A DNA stretch of 63,543 bases from Zygnema cylindricum (taxonomy: Eukaryota > Streptophyta > Zygnematophyceae > Zygnematales > Zygnemataceae). Under the pieces are notes generated by a model that saw only the letters and a program-made list of their open reading frames with translations, was not told where the DNA came from and did no database searches. This document shows, in pieces, positions 42,556 to 54,046 of the stretch. Position numbers and translations under genes: made by a program. Location: the NCBI GenBank assembly GCA_037447655.1, contig JBBHKE010001678.1, positions 1-63,543 of the forward strand, written 5' to 3'. How positions within the stretch are numbered: the first letter of the stretch is position 1; each line of letters opens with the position of its first letter.

Positions 42556-42687
42556 ATTGTGAATCTGGTCTTTTGTGGGATTTCGTGAGAGTTTCCTCTT
42601 TGCATATTTCATTGTCATGACAACTGCCGGTGCTTCTAAATCTTCTTCAGTGGCACCAATTGCCTCAAATCGACAAATCACACTTTT
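42556..42687 (+). repeat. LTR-end-like fragment of an unidentified family
   Basis: Contains ATGACAACTGCC followed by a Ser/Ala-rich start (MTTAGASKSSSV) reminiscent of the D gag start MTTPASSLSSV that is encoded at LTR ends here. No LTR border, primer site or partner found; the sequence is bounded by E RNase H on the left and an E-type LTR on the right. Confidence 0.3.
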
Positions 42688-43046
42688 GGCCCCTCGTGAA
42701 TCACGCTTGTGGTCCTAGGTGAATCACGTCCGTTGGAACAAATTCAATTGACGATGGTACCGTGGAATCGTACCATATATTTTCATAATACCCGGGTCAA
42801 ATTCCGTTCGTCCGATCTTGTGAATCGAATCGTCAACTACGTGACGTGTGTAGCTGACTATCGACGCCACTCTGTAAAACCTGCACACGTTCTCTTGCCG
42901 ACACGTGTCCAAGTAAAAGTACAATATAGTCTATTGTACTTTTGCTACTATAACAATAATTAAGGTAAGAATTATAACAGACTACTTAGAAAATATTCTA
43001 AGTTATTTTAGCCATATCTACTAAAATAAAGATTTCTACATTACAA
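42688..43046 (-). repeat. E-type LTR fragment (second copy of the solo LTR)
   Basis: Matches 48371-48734 closely and starts TGTTGTAATG at 43046, followed by CAAAG (43047-43051), the same flanking target copy as the solo LTR at 47718-48734. The distal two-thirds are missing. Confidence 0.78.
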
Positions 43047-43984
43047 CACAAAGCTCATAAGGTGTAGTGCTAACAGATATAGAAGCGATTATGCTTTTAA
43101 TATAAACAACACAATTAAGTGGTTAAGACTAGAATTTCAAATCTAGCCCTTTATCTGCAAGCACGAATCGAGCACTCTTTGTCACTGTCCTATTTAATCT
43201 CCCAGAAACACCATTTTGTTCTGGTGTATACGGAACTGTAAGATTGTGACTGATACCTTCTTGAAGGAAAAATTCTTTAAATTCCTTTGATGTGTATTCT
43301 CCCCCATTGTCCGATCTCACGCCAAGATTGAAACTCCATGAAGCTTTTCGGCCCACGCCTTGTAGTGTTTGAAGTGAGTAAAAACTCAACTTTTATATTG
43401 CATGAAGTAAACTTTGGTGTACCTCAAGTAGTCATCTGTGAACGTGACAATATACTTGACACCTCCAGCCGAAGCCACTTGTGAAGGACCAAGAACATCA
43501 GAATGTATTAGCTGCATAAATTTTTCTCATCTGTGGTCTGTTTTCGTGGAAATGGAAATTTGTGGATCTTGCCAAGGGAACAACCATCACATGATTTTAT
43601 AGGATGAGAAGTGAGAGGAAATCCATCAATCTTTCCCAAATTCACCATTTTCTTTAGATTATCATAATTCAAATGTCCTAGTCTCTTATGCCACAACTCA
43701 TTATCAGATTGGACATTGGATTAGAGAACATCATTTTCTTATATTCAACCATGTCCATCCGGTACATTTTGACAGCATCTCTAGTTCTTGTTACTGCTAC
43801 TTTTAATTTCTTGCTCACAACCTGTCAACCTCCTTTCAGAATGACTTCAAAGCCTTTGCTCTCCACTAATGATATAGGGAAAAGATTCTTTTTAAAGTCT
43901 GGAACATACAAAATGTTATGAAGGGTTTTTTCTACTGACTTTCCCCCCACATCTACCATTAAAGATACACCACCCTAAGCTATT
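43047..43984 (-). pseudogene. E integrase-protease fragment (minus)
   Basis: Integrase: SDNGGEYTSKEFKEFFLQEG, LTVPYTPEQNGVSGRLNRTV (43389-43129), zinc arm MWHKRLGHLNYDNLKKMV and CDGCSLGKIHKFPFP (43696-43508). Protease tail KSLLSTN-region in reverse near 43850. At about 43984 orientation flips to plus-strand E integrase. Confidence 0.8.
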
Positions 43985-46303
43985 ACTCACAATCTTAAAG
44001 TTCCATATACACCAGAATTGAATGGTGTTTTTGAGAGATTAAATAGGACAGTGATAGAGAGTGTTCGGTCCATGCTTGCAGATAAAGGGCTAGATTTAAA
44101 ATTTTGTGCCGAAGCACTTAATTATGTTGTTTATACTCAGTTCAAAGTAGCTTCTAAATATATTAGCACTACACCTTATGAGCTTTGGACAGGAGAAAAA
44201 CCTGATGCTAGTCACTTTAAGATCATTAGCAGCAAGTGCTTTATTCTAGACACTTCACAGGATAGATGGAAAATGGAGGCAAAGGGCTTACCTGGGATTT
44301 TCATGGTGTATGATGATAATGCGAAAGGTTATAGAGATTTTGTATGTGAGAAACATAAAGTGATTATCTCTAAAACTATCCAGATTAAAGATTAATAGGA
44401 TTCGGTTGACTTAATTAGAATGCTAGATCCACCTGGAAAGGAAAAACACGAATATGTCATTTTTCACCATACGCAGCGAGTCTACTTTCAACCAACAAGT
44501 GAGACATCTCTTCCTTCAGTTCCACTGGTGCCTTCACATGATGCTTCACCACAAGTTCCAACTTAGTCGAAAGGACTCGCTACACAGTTAGTACCAGCTC
44601 AAGTCACGGTTCAAACAAAATAGAAAAATTAGAGGCTGGCGACGATTTCAACCTCAAAATTTCCGAGGGAAGGAGATCTAGTAGCCGTCTGCAAGCAAGC
44701 TCTCACTTTGCTTTTTCTGTATCTACAGAGGAGCCTCTAATGATTCAGGAGGCCTTCTCATCACCTGAGAGAAATCAGTGGATCGAGGCGGCAAACGATG
44801 AAATGAAGTCTATTTTGAAGGCACATACATGAGAGATGGTGGATATTCCTCTGGGCATAATAGCCATCGGCAGCAAATGGGTATTCAAGGTGAAGCTAAA
44901 CTTGGACAACACCATTGAAAGGTATATGGCCAAAGGGTATTATCAAAAAGAAAGTATTGCCTTTGAAGAAACCTCCTCTCCAGTTGTTAGATTTCCCACT
45001 GTCAAAATTTGCTAAGTCTAGCGGCTATAAAGAATATGGAAATACATCAAATGGATGTTAAAACGACCTTCTTGTATAGAGAGTTAGAAGAACCATTTAT
45101 ATGAAGCAACCTGAAATGTGTGTTGAAGGAAGGAAAAGAAAGAATTAGAGTGTAAATTGATGAAATATATGTATGGGTTAATTAAGCCCCGTGTTAGTGG
45201 AATTTGAAGTTAGACGAGTTTTTGACTGGGCTAGGTTTTAAGAGAATTAGCTCAACTTATTCTGTATATGTCTTACAAGGGGAGGATGGGATACTATACA
45301 TTGCTGTATATGTGGATGACTTATTATTAATAAGTAAGTGAATGGATGAAATAAACCGCATTAAAGCGGCTTTATGGTCTAGGTTCGAGATGAAGATCCT
45401 CGGTGAGGCCAAGTATATCTTAGGAATACAAGTAGAAAGAGACAGAAACAAAAGGTTGATTATGTTGACACGGAAAGAAGCAATAGGTAACATGCTGGAA
45501 AGATTTGAAATGAAAGATGAAAAGGGATCTATAACTCCCATGGAATTGAGACAGAAATTGGAAAGAAGGGATTCAGATTCAGGCAATATGGTTTGTGAGA
45601 GTCTATAGTCAAGGGAGGAGGAGTTTATGGCTTCAAAGCCATATAGACATGAAGTTGGAAGTCTTATATATTTTATGAACTGTACGAGACCTGAAATTGC
45701 AGCAGTTGTGGGGGTCTTGAGCAGAAGTCGGCATAATTATAAAGAGGCGGACTAGGAAGCAACAAAAAGGGTTTTGAGATATTTTGCAGGTTGTCAAAAT
45801 CTTAAACTTGTACTTGGCAGAGGAGAAGTTAAAATACAGACGTGGAGTGACGCTAGCTATGGGGACATGCCAAGCTAGAAATCTACAACCGGTTTTGTTA
45901 TTAAGATTGGAGATGGAACTTGATGTTGGAGAAGCAAACTACAAAAGGTTACAACTCTATCCATAATGGAGTCAGAATACATGCCATCAGCTTTTGCCCT
46001 CAAGAAGCTCTTATGGGTTAAGTCTATTTTACAAGAACTTGGGTATATGCAAACAAATTTTCAGTCAATCTGGTGTGCCAACTAGGTAGCCATTGCCATT
46101 GCCTCTAACCTCAGTTATCATTTTAAATGGAAACACATGGATGTTAGGCTTCACTTTGTCAGAGAAAAAGTGCTTGCAAAAGTGACTAAATTATGTTATT
46201 TACCGGATGAGGAGATGGTGGTTGACGTGTTAACTAAAGCCTTTCCTGCTCCTAAGTTGTAGTTTTGCAGAGAGGTTATTGGACTAAGTGAGTAACTGAG
46301 TCT
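43985..46303 (+). pseudogene. E integrase end, RT and RNase H (third E copy)
   Basis: NGVFERLNRTVIESVRSMLADKG, TPYELWTGEKPDASHF and GIFMVYDDNAKGYRDF (44018-44395); spacer; RT WIEAANDEMKSI and IGSKWVFKVKLN (44770-44910); AVYVDDLLLISK followed by a stop (about 45308-45343); FEMKILGEAKYILGIQVERDRNK (45342-45608); RNase H to LSE-stop near 46292. Numerous stops and small deletions. The polypurine tract AAAGATTTAGGGGAG occupies 46304-46318. Confidence 0.83.
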
Positions 46304-46318
46304 AAAGATTTAGGGGAG

Positions 46319-47245
46319 TGTTGTAATTGGTAATCTTTATTTCAGTAGATATAGTTGTGAAAGGAGACTAAGTACTTAGAATATTTTTTGTCTATGATAA
46401 TTTAAATACTTACCTTTAATAGTGTGACAGTAGCAAATAGACAGTAAAAGTGTACTGTACTTGCAAGGACACCCGTCGACAACATGAGATGATGTAGATA
46501 TTCCGAAGTGGCGACCGACACCTACATACATTTGTAGCAAATCGTACGAGCAATTCAGCAAATTGGACGGACGAAGACTAATCCGAACATCCGGGAGGAA
46601 ATTGTGAGTGATCAAATGTAGGACGTCGATACGAACCTATTTGTCGGACGCGATCAAAGTGGGGACCACAATGAGTAAGTGCGTCGTACGCACTCTGGAT
46701 GTTCGTACCACAGAATCAACAATTCTCTAGATTTTTGTGATTAATGCTGACTAAGCATTGGCAACATTAATTGTACGGACGTAATTTGTAAATATCTTGA
46801 AAAACACATTAATGGCGTTTAGTGCATCAGAATTTAGTGTTGCAATGTTCATTTAGTGGCAAGTAGTAATTATGGTTTTGGTGGTACTCGTTGTACAATG
46901 ATGTACATGTTGTGTAGTTTGTCGTAAGTCACGATAGTATTGTACTACGACCATCCGAATTAGTGTGACCTGTAAATACAAACTGTGAGTATATAGTTTA
47001 GGACTTAGCAAATTTTGTATCATCTAGTTATGGGATTATGACATTTTAAAAGCAGTTTTTGGGAAACTGCCGGAGTCATATCTTATGGTTTACTAGGTCA
47101 TTTGGGCTTTAATTTTGGGAATTGTCAGTTTACTCTGTTGTGTATCATTGTGAAAAATTTGAGGCATATTAGCCTTTTGAGTCATATTTTGTATTAGTTG
47201 AAAGTTGGTTGTTGAGTAAAGTGCTTGATAGTTTCTGCTGTTTTC
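46319..47245 (+). repeat. E 3' LTR, truncated at an inverted joint
   Basis: Starts TGTTGTAATTGG. Lacks the Harbinger-like MITE (unoccupied site near 46580). Continues to GCTGTTTTC at 47245, then turns directly into the reverse complement of the LTR end (TTCTACAACCACAG). Confidence 0.83.
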
Positions 47246-47519
47246 TTCTACAACCACAGTTGCAAGAGGAGAACTAGCAGTAGTAGTGGAAGTAGACATG
47301 GAAAACAACAGAAACTTTTAAGCACCTTACTCAACAACCAACTTTCAGCTTGCAAAAAATATGACTAAAAAAACCAATATGCCTCAAATTTTCGAGAGTG
47401 ATACACAACAAAGTAAACTGACAATTCCCACAATTGTAGCCCAATTGACCTTGTAAACCATAAGAAATGACTCTTGGAAGTTTTGCAACTGCACTTAAAA
47501 TGTCATAATCCCAAAACTG
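47246..47519 (-). repeat. Inverted E LTR end fragment
   Basis: Minus-strand E LTR 3' end, including gag start codons (ATGTCTACTTCCACTACTAC at about 47280-47299), truncated at GTAGAA instead of GTAGAACAACA. Forms an inverted repeat with 46990-47245. At 47520 it passes into E integrase C-terminal sequence. Confidence 0.75.
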
Positions 47520-49384
47520 GATATTCCTAGAGATAATCACTTTCTGTTTCACAAATACAATAACTCTATATCCTTTCACATTATCATCATACCCTATGAA
47601 AATCCTAGGTAACCCCTTAGCCTCCATTTTCCATCTATCATGTGAAGTGTCTAGAATAAAACACTTGCTGCCAAAGATCTTAAAGTGACTAACATCAGGT
47701 TTCTCTCCTATCCAAAGTGTTGTTCTACAACCACCATTCTAGGAGGAGGACCAGCAGTAGTAGTGGAAGTAGACATGGAAAAATGCAGAAGCTATCAAGC
47801 ACCTACCCAATGACCAACTTCCAGCTTACACAAAATATGACTAAAAAAAGCAAAAATGCCTCAAATTTCTGAGAGTGATACATAATAGCGTAAAATGGCA
47901 ATTCCCAAAATCGCAGCCCAAATGATCTAGTAAGCCATAAGATATAATGTCCAGAAGTTTCCCAAAAATTACCCTTAGAAAATCATATTCCCAAAACAGG
48001 ATAATACAAAATTGGCTAAGTTCTAAGTTGTATAATCCCAGTGTGGATTTACTGGCCTTCACTAATTTGGGTCATTGTTAATGTGGTTCTTATCGTGACT
48101 TACGACAAAGAATCCTACCTGTACGTTACTGTACTGTTAGTACCTCAAAGGTCCTAATTACTATTTTCCAAAAACCTAATTAATGGAACACTATTTTATA
48201 TTACACTAAATTGCAAAACAATGTCTATTCAGATATTTTTAGATATCGAATGGTACACAAAACGTTTTAGATGCTTAATCAGCGCTAGTCGCTAAAGTCC
48301 AGCCGATTGTGGTCGTGTAGTACAAAGCATCTGAGTGCTTCGTCACTTGTGGTCCCACGTGAATCATGCTTATGGTCCCTTGTGAATCACGCTTGTGGTC
48401 CCAGGTGAGTCATGTCGGTTGGAACAAATTCAATTGACGATGGTACTGTCGAATCGTACCATATATTTTCAGAATACCCGGTTCAGATTCCGTTCGTCCG
48501 ATCCTGTGAATCCAATCGTCAACTACGTGACGTGTGTAGCTGACTGTCGGCGCCACTCTGTAAATCCTGCACACGTTCTCTTATCGATACATGTCCCAGT
48601 AAAAGTACAATATACTCTATTGTACTTTTGCTATAGTAATACTAATTAAGGTAAGTATTCTAACAGACTACTTAGAAAACATTCTAAGTTATTTTAGCCT
48701 TATCTACTAAAAAAATGATTTCTAAATTACAACACAAAGCTCATAAGGTGTAGTGCTAATAGATCTAGAAGCAATTTTGTTCTTATTATAAACAGCACAA
48801 TTAAGTGGTTCAGCCAAAAATTTCAAATCTTGCTCTTTATCTACAAGGATGGACGGAGCACTCTGTGTCACTGTCCTATTTAATCTTTCAGAAACACCAT
48901 TCTAATCTGGTGTATTTGGAACTGTAAGATTGTGACTGATACCTTCTTGAAGGAGAAATTCTTCGAATTCCTTTGATGTGTATTCTCCCCCATTGTCCGA
49001 TCTTAGCGCCAAGATTGGAACTCCATGAAGCTTTTCGGCCCACGCCTTCTAGTGTTTGAAGTGAGTAAACACTAAACTTTTATGTTGCATGAAGTTAACT
49101 TTGGTGTACCTCGCGTAGTCATCTGTGAAGGTGATAATGTGGTGGACGCCTCCAGCCGAAGCCACTTGCGAAGGACCGAAAATATCAGAATGTATTAGTT
49201 GCAAAACTTTTTCTCATCTGTGGTCTGTTTCCTAAGGGAATGGCAATCTGTGGATCTTGCCTAGGGAACAACCATCACATGATTTTATAGGATGAGAAGT
49301 GAGAGAAAATCCATCAACCTTTCCCCAATTCACCATTTTCTTTAGATTATAATAATACATATGTCTTAATCTCTTATGCCACCT
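47520..49384 (-). pseudogene. E integrase fragment with a solo LTR inside
   Basis: C-terminal block GIFIGYDD-like NVKGYRVIVFVKQKVIISRNIQ (47520-47630), FKIFGSKCFILDTS (about 47650-47700), interruption by the solo LTR 47718-48734, then SDNGGEYTSKEFEEFLLQEG (about 48950-49010), the HSEVFG-like linker, and zinc arm HKRLRHMYYYNLKKMV with CDGCSLGKIHRLPFP (49380-49230). At 49384 it joins H sequence. Confidence 0.8.
47718..48734 (-). repeat. E-type solo LTR
   Basis: 1017 bp from TGTTGTAATTTAG (48734) to GAACAACA (47718), with perfect CAAAG duplications at 47713-47717 and 48735-48739. The unoccupied site CTGTCCAAAGCTCATAAGG is at about 27205. The LTR is diverged from the other E LTRs, so it is a subfamily. 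Confidence 0.9.
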
Positions 49385-49740
49385 TGAGTGTTCTTCAACT
49401 TCTTCAACTTCTTCTTCTTCATCATCTTCTTTTTCTTCTTCTAATTCAAAATAAGAATCACCTCCATCCGGATCGAGATCCAGTTCACTCTTCAAAGGAC
49501 AAAATCCTTTTCTTCCTCCCATCTCATTCTGAATTTTCACATCAACATAAAAGGTAAACTTGTAGAACAAGTCACAAAACACCTCCTCCGAACTTCTTTC
49601 ACCTCTGAATCTATCTCGGCCAAAAAGACGAGTAGGAAGGGCCTCCTCCTATTGAGCCCCTCTAAGCTTGAATGACGACAAATCCTCCTTCTTTCCTTCC
49701 GTCTCACCATCATCCTAACACTCATGGAGTACTACATCTT
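49385..49740 (-). pseudogene. H leader and gag start, truncated
   Basis: Minus-strand open stretches after the H primer site: a short basic peptide (MSVRMMVRRKERRRICRH, from 49725) and then an acidic run (FELEEEKEDDEEEEVEEVEE) in another frame. The acidic frame joins E integrase codons at 49384, so the 116-codon frame 49582-49232 is a chimera. No domain is recognised; position and charge pattern fit the beginning of a retroelement gag. Confidence 0.45.
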
Positions 49741-49752
49741 GCTCTGATACCA
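49741..49752 (-). other. Primer-binding site of H, tRNA 3'-end type
   Basis: Minus-strand TGGTATCAGAGC, separated by AT from the LTR end TTATCA. It is complementary to the 3' end of plant-type initiator Met-tRNA, the usual site of plant Ty1/copia elements, and differs from the half-tRNA sites of A to E. Confidence 0.85.
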
Positions 49753-49754
49753 AT

Positions 49755-50444
49755 TGATAAAATCGAATAATAAAACATTGAGTGCAAATGCAAGCGGAAG
49801 CATAAAAGATAAAACACACACTGGAGAAAGATAACCCCACGGAAGCCAATATATTCCACGGAGAACTTTTCTTACATAATTTCCTCACACCCTCAAAACA
49901 ATCTCACTTCTAACTCTTAATCATATAAAAGATCATCTTCACTAACCTCTTCTAACTCCTCAAGAAACACCACAAAGCTATCAAACTCCCTTTACTCCTT
50001 GAACTCCTTCATAATCTACAAGGAGGATCAACTCTCACTCAATTGATAAAAACCTCTCTCTCACTACGCCTCAATATACTTTTTCAAACGTCACGTAACA
50101 ATACCACGGTACACAATTAGAAACGCGTTACAGTCAACGTGGTGAAAACATCCGACCGACAATTGCGAACCGACTTGAACTACGCGGTACGACTAGAACT
50201 TACGTGAACCGCAACGACCAAACATTTTCCACGTCACTTCAATAGTACGACTAAAACTCGCATGAAACGAAACGAACAAACAATTTCTACGTCATTTCAA
50301 ATATCCAGCGACGAAAATACTTCGTCGCTAACTTCTACGTCACTTCAAATATCTAGCGACGAGATCACTTCGTCGTTGGTCGTCGCTACTTTAGCTACGA
50401 GAATGTCTCGTCGCTAAATGAGTTATCAGTACCAAATCCTAACA
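49755..50444 (-). repeat. H LTR
   Basis: 690 bp from TGTTAGGATTTGG (50444) to TTTATCA (49755). Near its 5' end it contains three hairpins built from AGCGACGA and TCGTCGCT (50307-50416). Inserted in E LTR sequence that resumes at 50445. The 3' part of H is missing. Confidence 0.78.
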
Positions 50445-50962
50445 CGGTTCAAAATCTAAATATATCTTAATAAACATTGATTTATAGTTTAGTGTAATAA
50501 AAAATTGTGTTCCACTGATTAGGTTTTTGGAAATTAGTAATTAGGGTTTTTAAGGTACTAACGGTATAGATATGTACAGGTAGAATACTTTGTCGTTAGT
50601 CAAGATAATAAACGCAATAACAGTTACCCAATTTAGTGTAGACCAATAGATACACACTGTGAGTATATAACTTAGGACTTAGCCAATTTTGTAGTATCCA
50701 GTTATGGGAATATGATTTTCTAAGGGCAGTTTTTTGGAAACTTCTTGACATCATATCATATGGTTTACAAGGCCAGTTGGGCTGCAATTTTGAGAATTGT
50801 CATTTTATTGTATTGTATATCACTGTGGCAAATTTGAGGCATATTGAGCTTTTGAATCATATTTTGTGTAAGCTGAAAGTTGGTTGTTGAGTAGGTGCTT
50901 GATAGCTTTTGTTGTTTTCCATGTCTACTTCCACTACTACTACTGGTTCCCCTCCTCCAACA
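50445..50962 (+). repeat. E LTR fragment
   Basis: Matches 38830-39320 of the E LTR (GTGAGTATATAACTTAGGAC, and the gag start ATGTCTACTTCCACTACTAC at about 50921). Truncated at CCTCCTCCAAC, before the GTAGAACAACA terminus. Confidence 0.78.
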
Positions 50963-51390
50963 ATCCATAATATTTTTGTTGCTTCATTTTGAGGTTTTAA
51001 TTTTTTTTATCCATGCCTCGTCTACTCTCGTGTGCATAAATGTTCTAATTACTAAAAAGTGTTTGAAAAGTGTTTGAATTTATCTCTTTTTTTTCCGATG
51101 TTAGCTATTTTTATTTTTCAAAATTACATCAAATTACAATGTATGTCACACAATTACAATACTGTTTACTTTATTTCACATGGTTTAAGGTTTAATTTGT
51201 TGAACATTTAATCTAATGTAACATTTTGGTACTTTTAATGTTAACAGTTAATTCTTTTGCAATAAATAATAGCGTTCAACGTTAGATTTTACACTTATTT
51301 ATATGTGAAATGTTTTTAAACGAGGTTTTTTTATGCCTAGTATATGGTAACACATGCGCTACATTGTTTGAGACATTTACGACCTAAAGT
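50963..51390 (+). other. AT-rich DNA without recognised features
   Basis: No coding frame or repeat family recognised. Homopolymer T runs near 51002 and 51091. It may be older genomic DNA between insertions. Confidence 0.4.
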
Positions 51391-52459
51391 TGTTGTCTAT
51401 AGCCTATTTCAGCCATGGATTACTCTCGGAAGCACCACAGACTACCACCAAAACAGCTGTGTTTTAGACAACACAGATTACTCCACAATAAACAAAATCA
51501 CCTCAAACTGCACCAATATACACTATACTATAGACAATGTAAACTCTCAAAGTTAGAGCTAAATCCACCGAGGAATATACAAGATATAAGCTCCAAAGTT
51601 TCCCAAACACAGCTGATAGCTTCTCAAACTATTCTGGTAGACTTCTCACATAATTCTACACAAACAGCAGATCAGATTGAAACTTCACACACATATTTTC
51701 TACATTATAAAATACATCCACAAAGTTTCACATCAAAGTATCAACCAGAGTGATCACACTAACAGGTCAAAGTTGTAGAAAAACAGTTTGCCATGTCTTT
51801 GATTAACTCAGCCGTGATAAGTAAAATAGTCTAAGTCCTTCTAGTTATGCTCATAGAGTTCACTACTGAATGTACGGATGCATACTAGCCTTACTCTATC
51901 TACTACCTACCTAAATTATTATGAGTATACCCAAATAATTCGAGGTATGTCAGACTAACTAAATCTACACTAATAAACTAATTAGCAAAACGACAAACCT
52001 CTGTTGTATAAAATATTTACACGGACACCTTCGCAAAGTCAACTTGCTTAGTCACTTCTGATCTTTTTATGAATCTCGTCCACCGACTTGATCCATATCA
52101 ATAGCAGTTGCGTTGTCAGCTTGGTCGTAGCTGCGTTGTCAACTTCGTCGCAGTTGCGTTGTCACATACCTGGATATATCCAAAAATAACTGCAGTGTTG
52201 TCGCACCTGCGTTGTCGTATTTAAAGTACATTTGTCTCAAATAGATGCGTCGTACCGGTGGCGTATATTTCAACATTTCGTATTTTTTAAATCGGATCGT
52301 TTCGCGATCTGCAGTCCATTTCTTACTGCGTGTTCACGCCACTCAATAAGTTTCGTACATCACTTTAGTTTTATCCGTACGTTCGTTCCCCCAATCCGTG
52401 AATCTATTTGAACCTCCTCGTTAATAATATACGCACGAAACTAAGTTTTCAAAACAACA
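51391..52459 (-). repeat. Family F solo LTR with A-type subrepeats
   Basis: 1069 bp from TGTTGTTTTGAAAAC (52459) to CTATAGACAACA (51391). Flanks AAAGT (51386-51390) and AAAAC (52460-52464) match at three of five bases, so the duplication is weak. The central block 52050-52230 has TATGAATCTCGTC...GCAGTTGCGTTGTC repeats shared with the A LTRs and absent from the F copy at 58898. Confidence 0.8.
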
Positions 52460-54046
52460 AAAACAACTAATTGTATCTGATTAATTGTCACATTTCACTT
52501 AAATTCGCTAAATTTATAAAGCAAATAAAATCATTTTGGTTGTGTGTCCATGAGTTTAATTAAAGTTTTCTTTTTTTTTTTTCCCCACAAAACATAGCCT
52601 AGAATAAAAAATCTTACGCCATAAGGAAGAAATGTGAGAACCAAAGTATATTTTGCGTCATCTTAGAAATTTCCATGTATTACAATTTGGCGCTATTACT
52701 TTTCCAACCCACTACCACATCATATTAACTCATTTTCAAACTTTTTTTGAAATCGAATCGCGAGTCCATTTTATTAACCGTAATGGTCGATCATGAATAG
52801 AAATACATTATTGCCAGCGCCACACATTTTTTGAAATCGTTGCACCAGGGAGAAAAATGCTAATTTATTCCTTGCTCATAACCCGCATGTACGTAGAAAT
52901 ATGACGAGCATGTACGAAAAAAAGTTGTGAGGGTCTCGGACCTCCACTTTCTTTCATGATTCTTTCACAAAAGTTTGTGTAGTCCTCGTCTCTGACTCTT
53001 CTGCTCACTTTGTCGCTCTTTTTTTTTCCCGAAATAAAATACAACTATAATGGTATGAAATGAAATATTTATGTTTTTTACTTTTTTTACAATACCATTG
53101 GTCGTATTTTGATAAAATATTGAGTGATAAAAGAAAAAAAAAATAGGAAGCCATGGCAAAAAATTTCAATACCAATGACGTCATAGTTGAGCATGAATTC
53201 GTGATGTCACAAAACCCCAAACATCTACAATGTCATTAAAAACTCAACGTCTATAACGGACGTTGTTTTTGTAGACGTCACTAAGTGTCCCATGATTGTA
53301 GTCGTCTACTAATGTCACGAATTGTATCCACATCTACAATGGTTAAAACTTAAAGTAACAATTTTTTTATTTGGCATAGAAACACGATGAAAGTTACTAT
53401 AAAGAAACTTCATTAGAAACCTAAGATATATACCAAAATTTGGTTACAAGGGCACACTGCCTTAAACACCACAAGTGTAAAAAAAAAGATAAATAAATAA
53501 AAATGACTAACGCTCTCGTATATCAACCGTTGCCAATAAACATATGGACACGTTTATTGGCAGTAATAAATTGGTCACTTATCCATCACGTCGTGCCAAC
53601 GAGGTAACTATTGCTTACGTGCGTTATTGGGAGTGGCACTAAGGAGATGTTTATTCAACGATAATAGTCAAATATTTTTAAAGCATAAAATCTGAAATTT
53701 ATATCTGTATAGACAAACAAAAATGAATATTTTTAGAAACTTATTAGATACTAAAATATATACATGCATACTTTATCTTTTGTAGATTGCGTTATTATGT
53801 TTTAAACGCAAAAGTTCTTTCCGAGAAATTCAATGGAAGAGAAAATGAGCGTTATAGCATATCATCCGACAAAGATTTATTCGTCGATTTCAGTGGATTT
53901 TAATTCACCCTGTCCGAAGCACACGACATTTGCCAATTCTTAGCTTGTCACAGCTCGTCCATGGTGGTTCATATATTTTATTTCCAATTGTATTAATTTT
54001 TTAAGTCTGGTGTGTGGCTACTGTCCTTTTTAAGAACACTTGAGGA
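52460..54046 (+). other. Non-coding AT-rich DNA left of D3
   Basis: No gene recognised; open frames here are short and lack domain signals. Contains a hairpin AACGTC...GACGTT near 53250, an 11-bp perfect inverted repeat (53531-53562) and GTGCCA...TGGCAC near 53593-53639. The D3 target copy GAGGA is at 54042-54046. Confidence 0.5.
53531..53562. repeat. Perfect 11-bp inverted repeat
   Basis: TGCCAATAAAC (53531-53541) and GTTTATTGGCA (53552-53562) with a 10-base loop. Confidence 0.75.

Noticed and set aside
49232-49582. 116-codon acidic protein
   Set aside because: Chimera of H leader and E integrase joined at 49384; not a gene.
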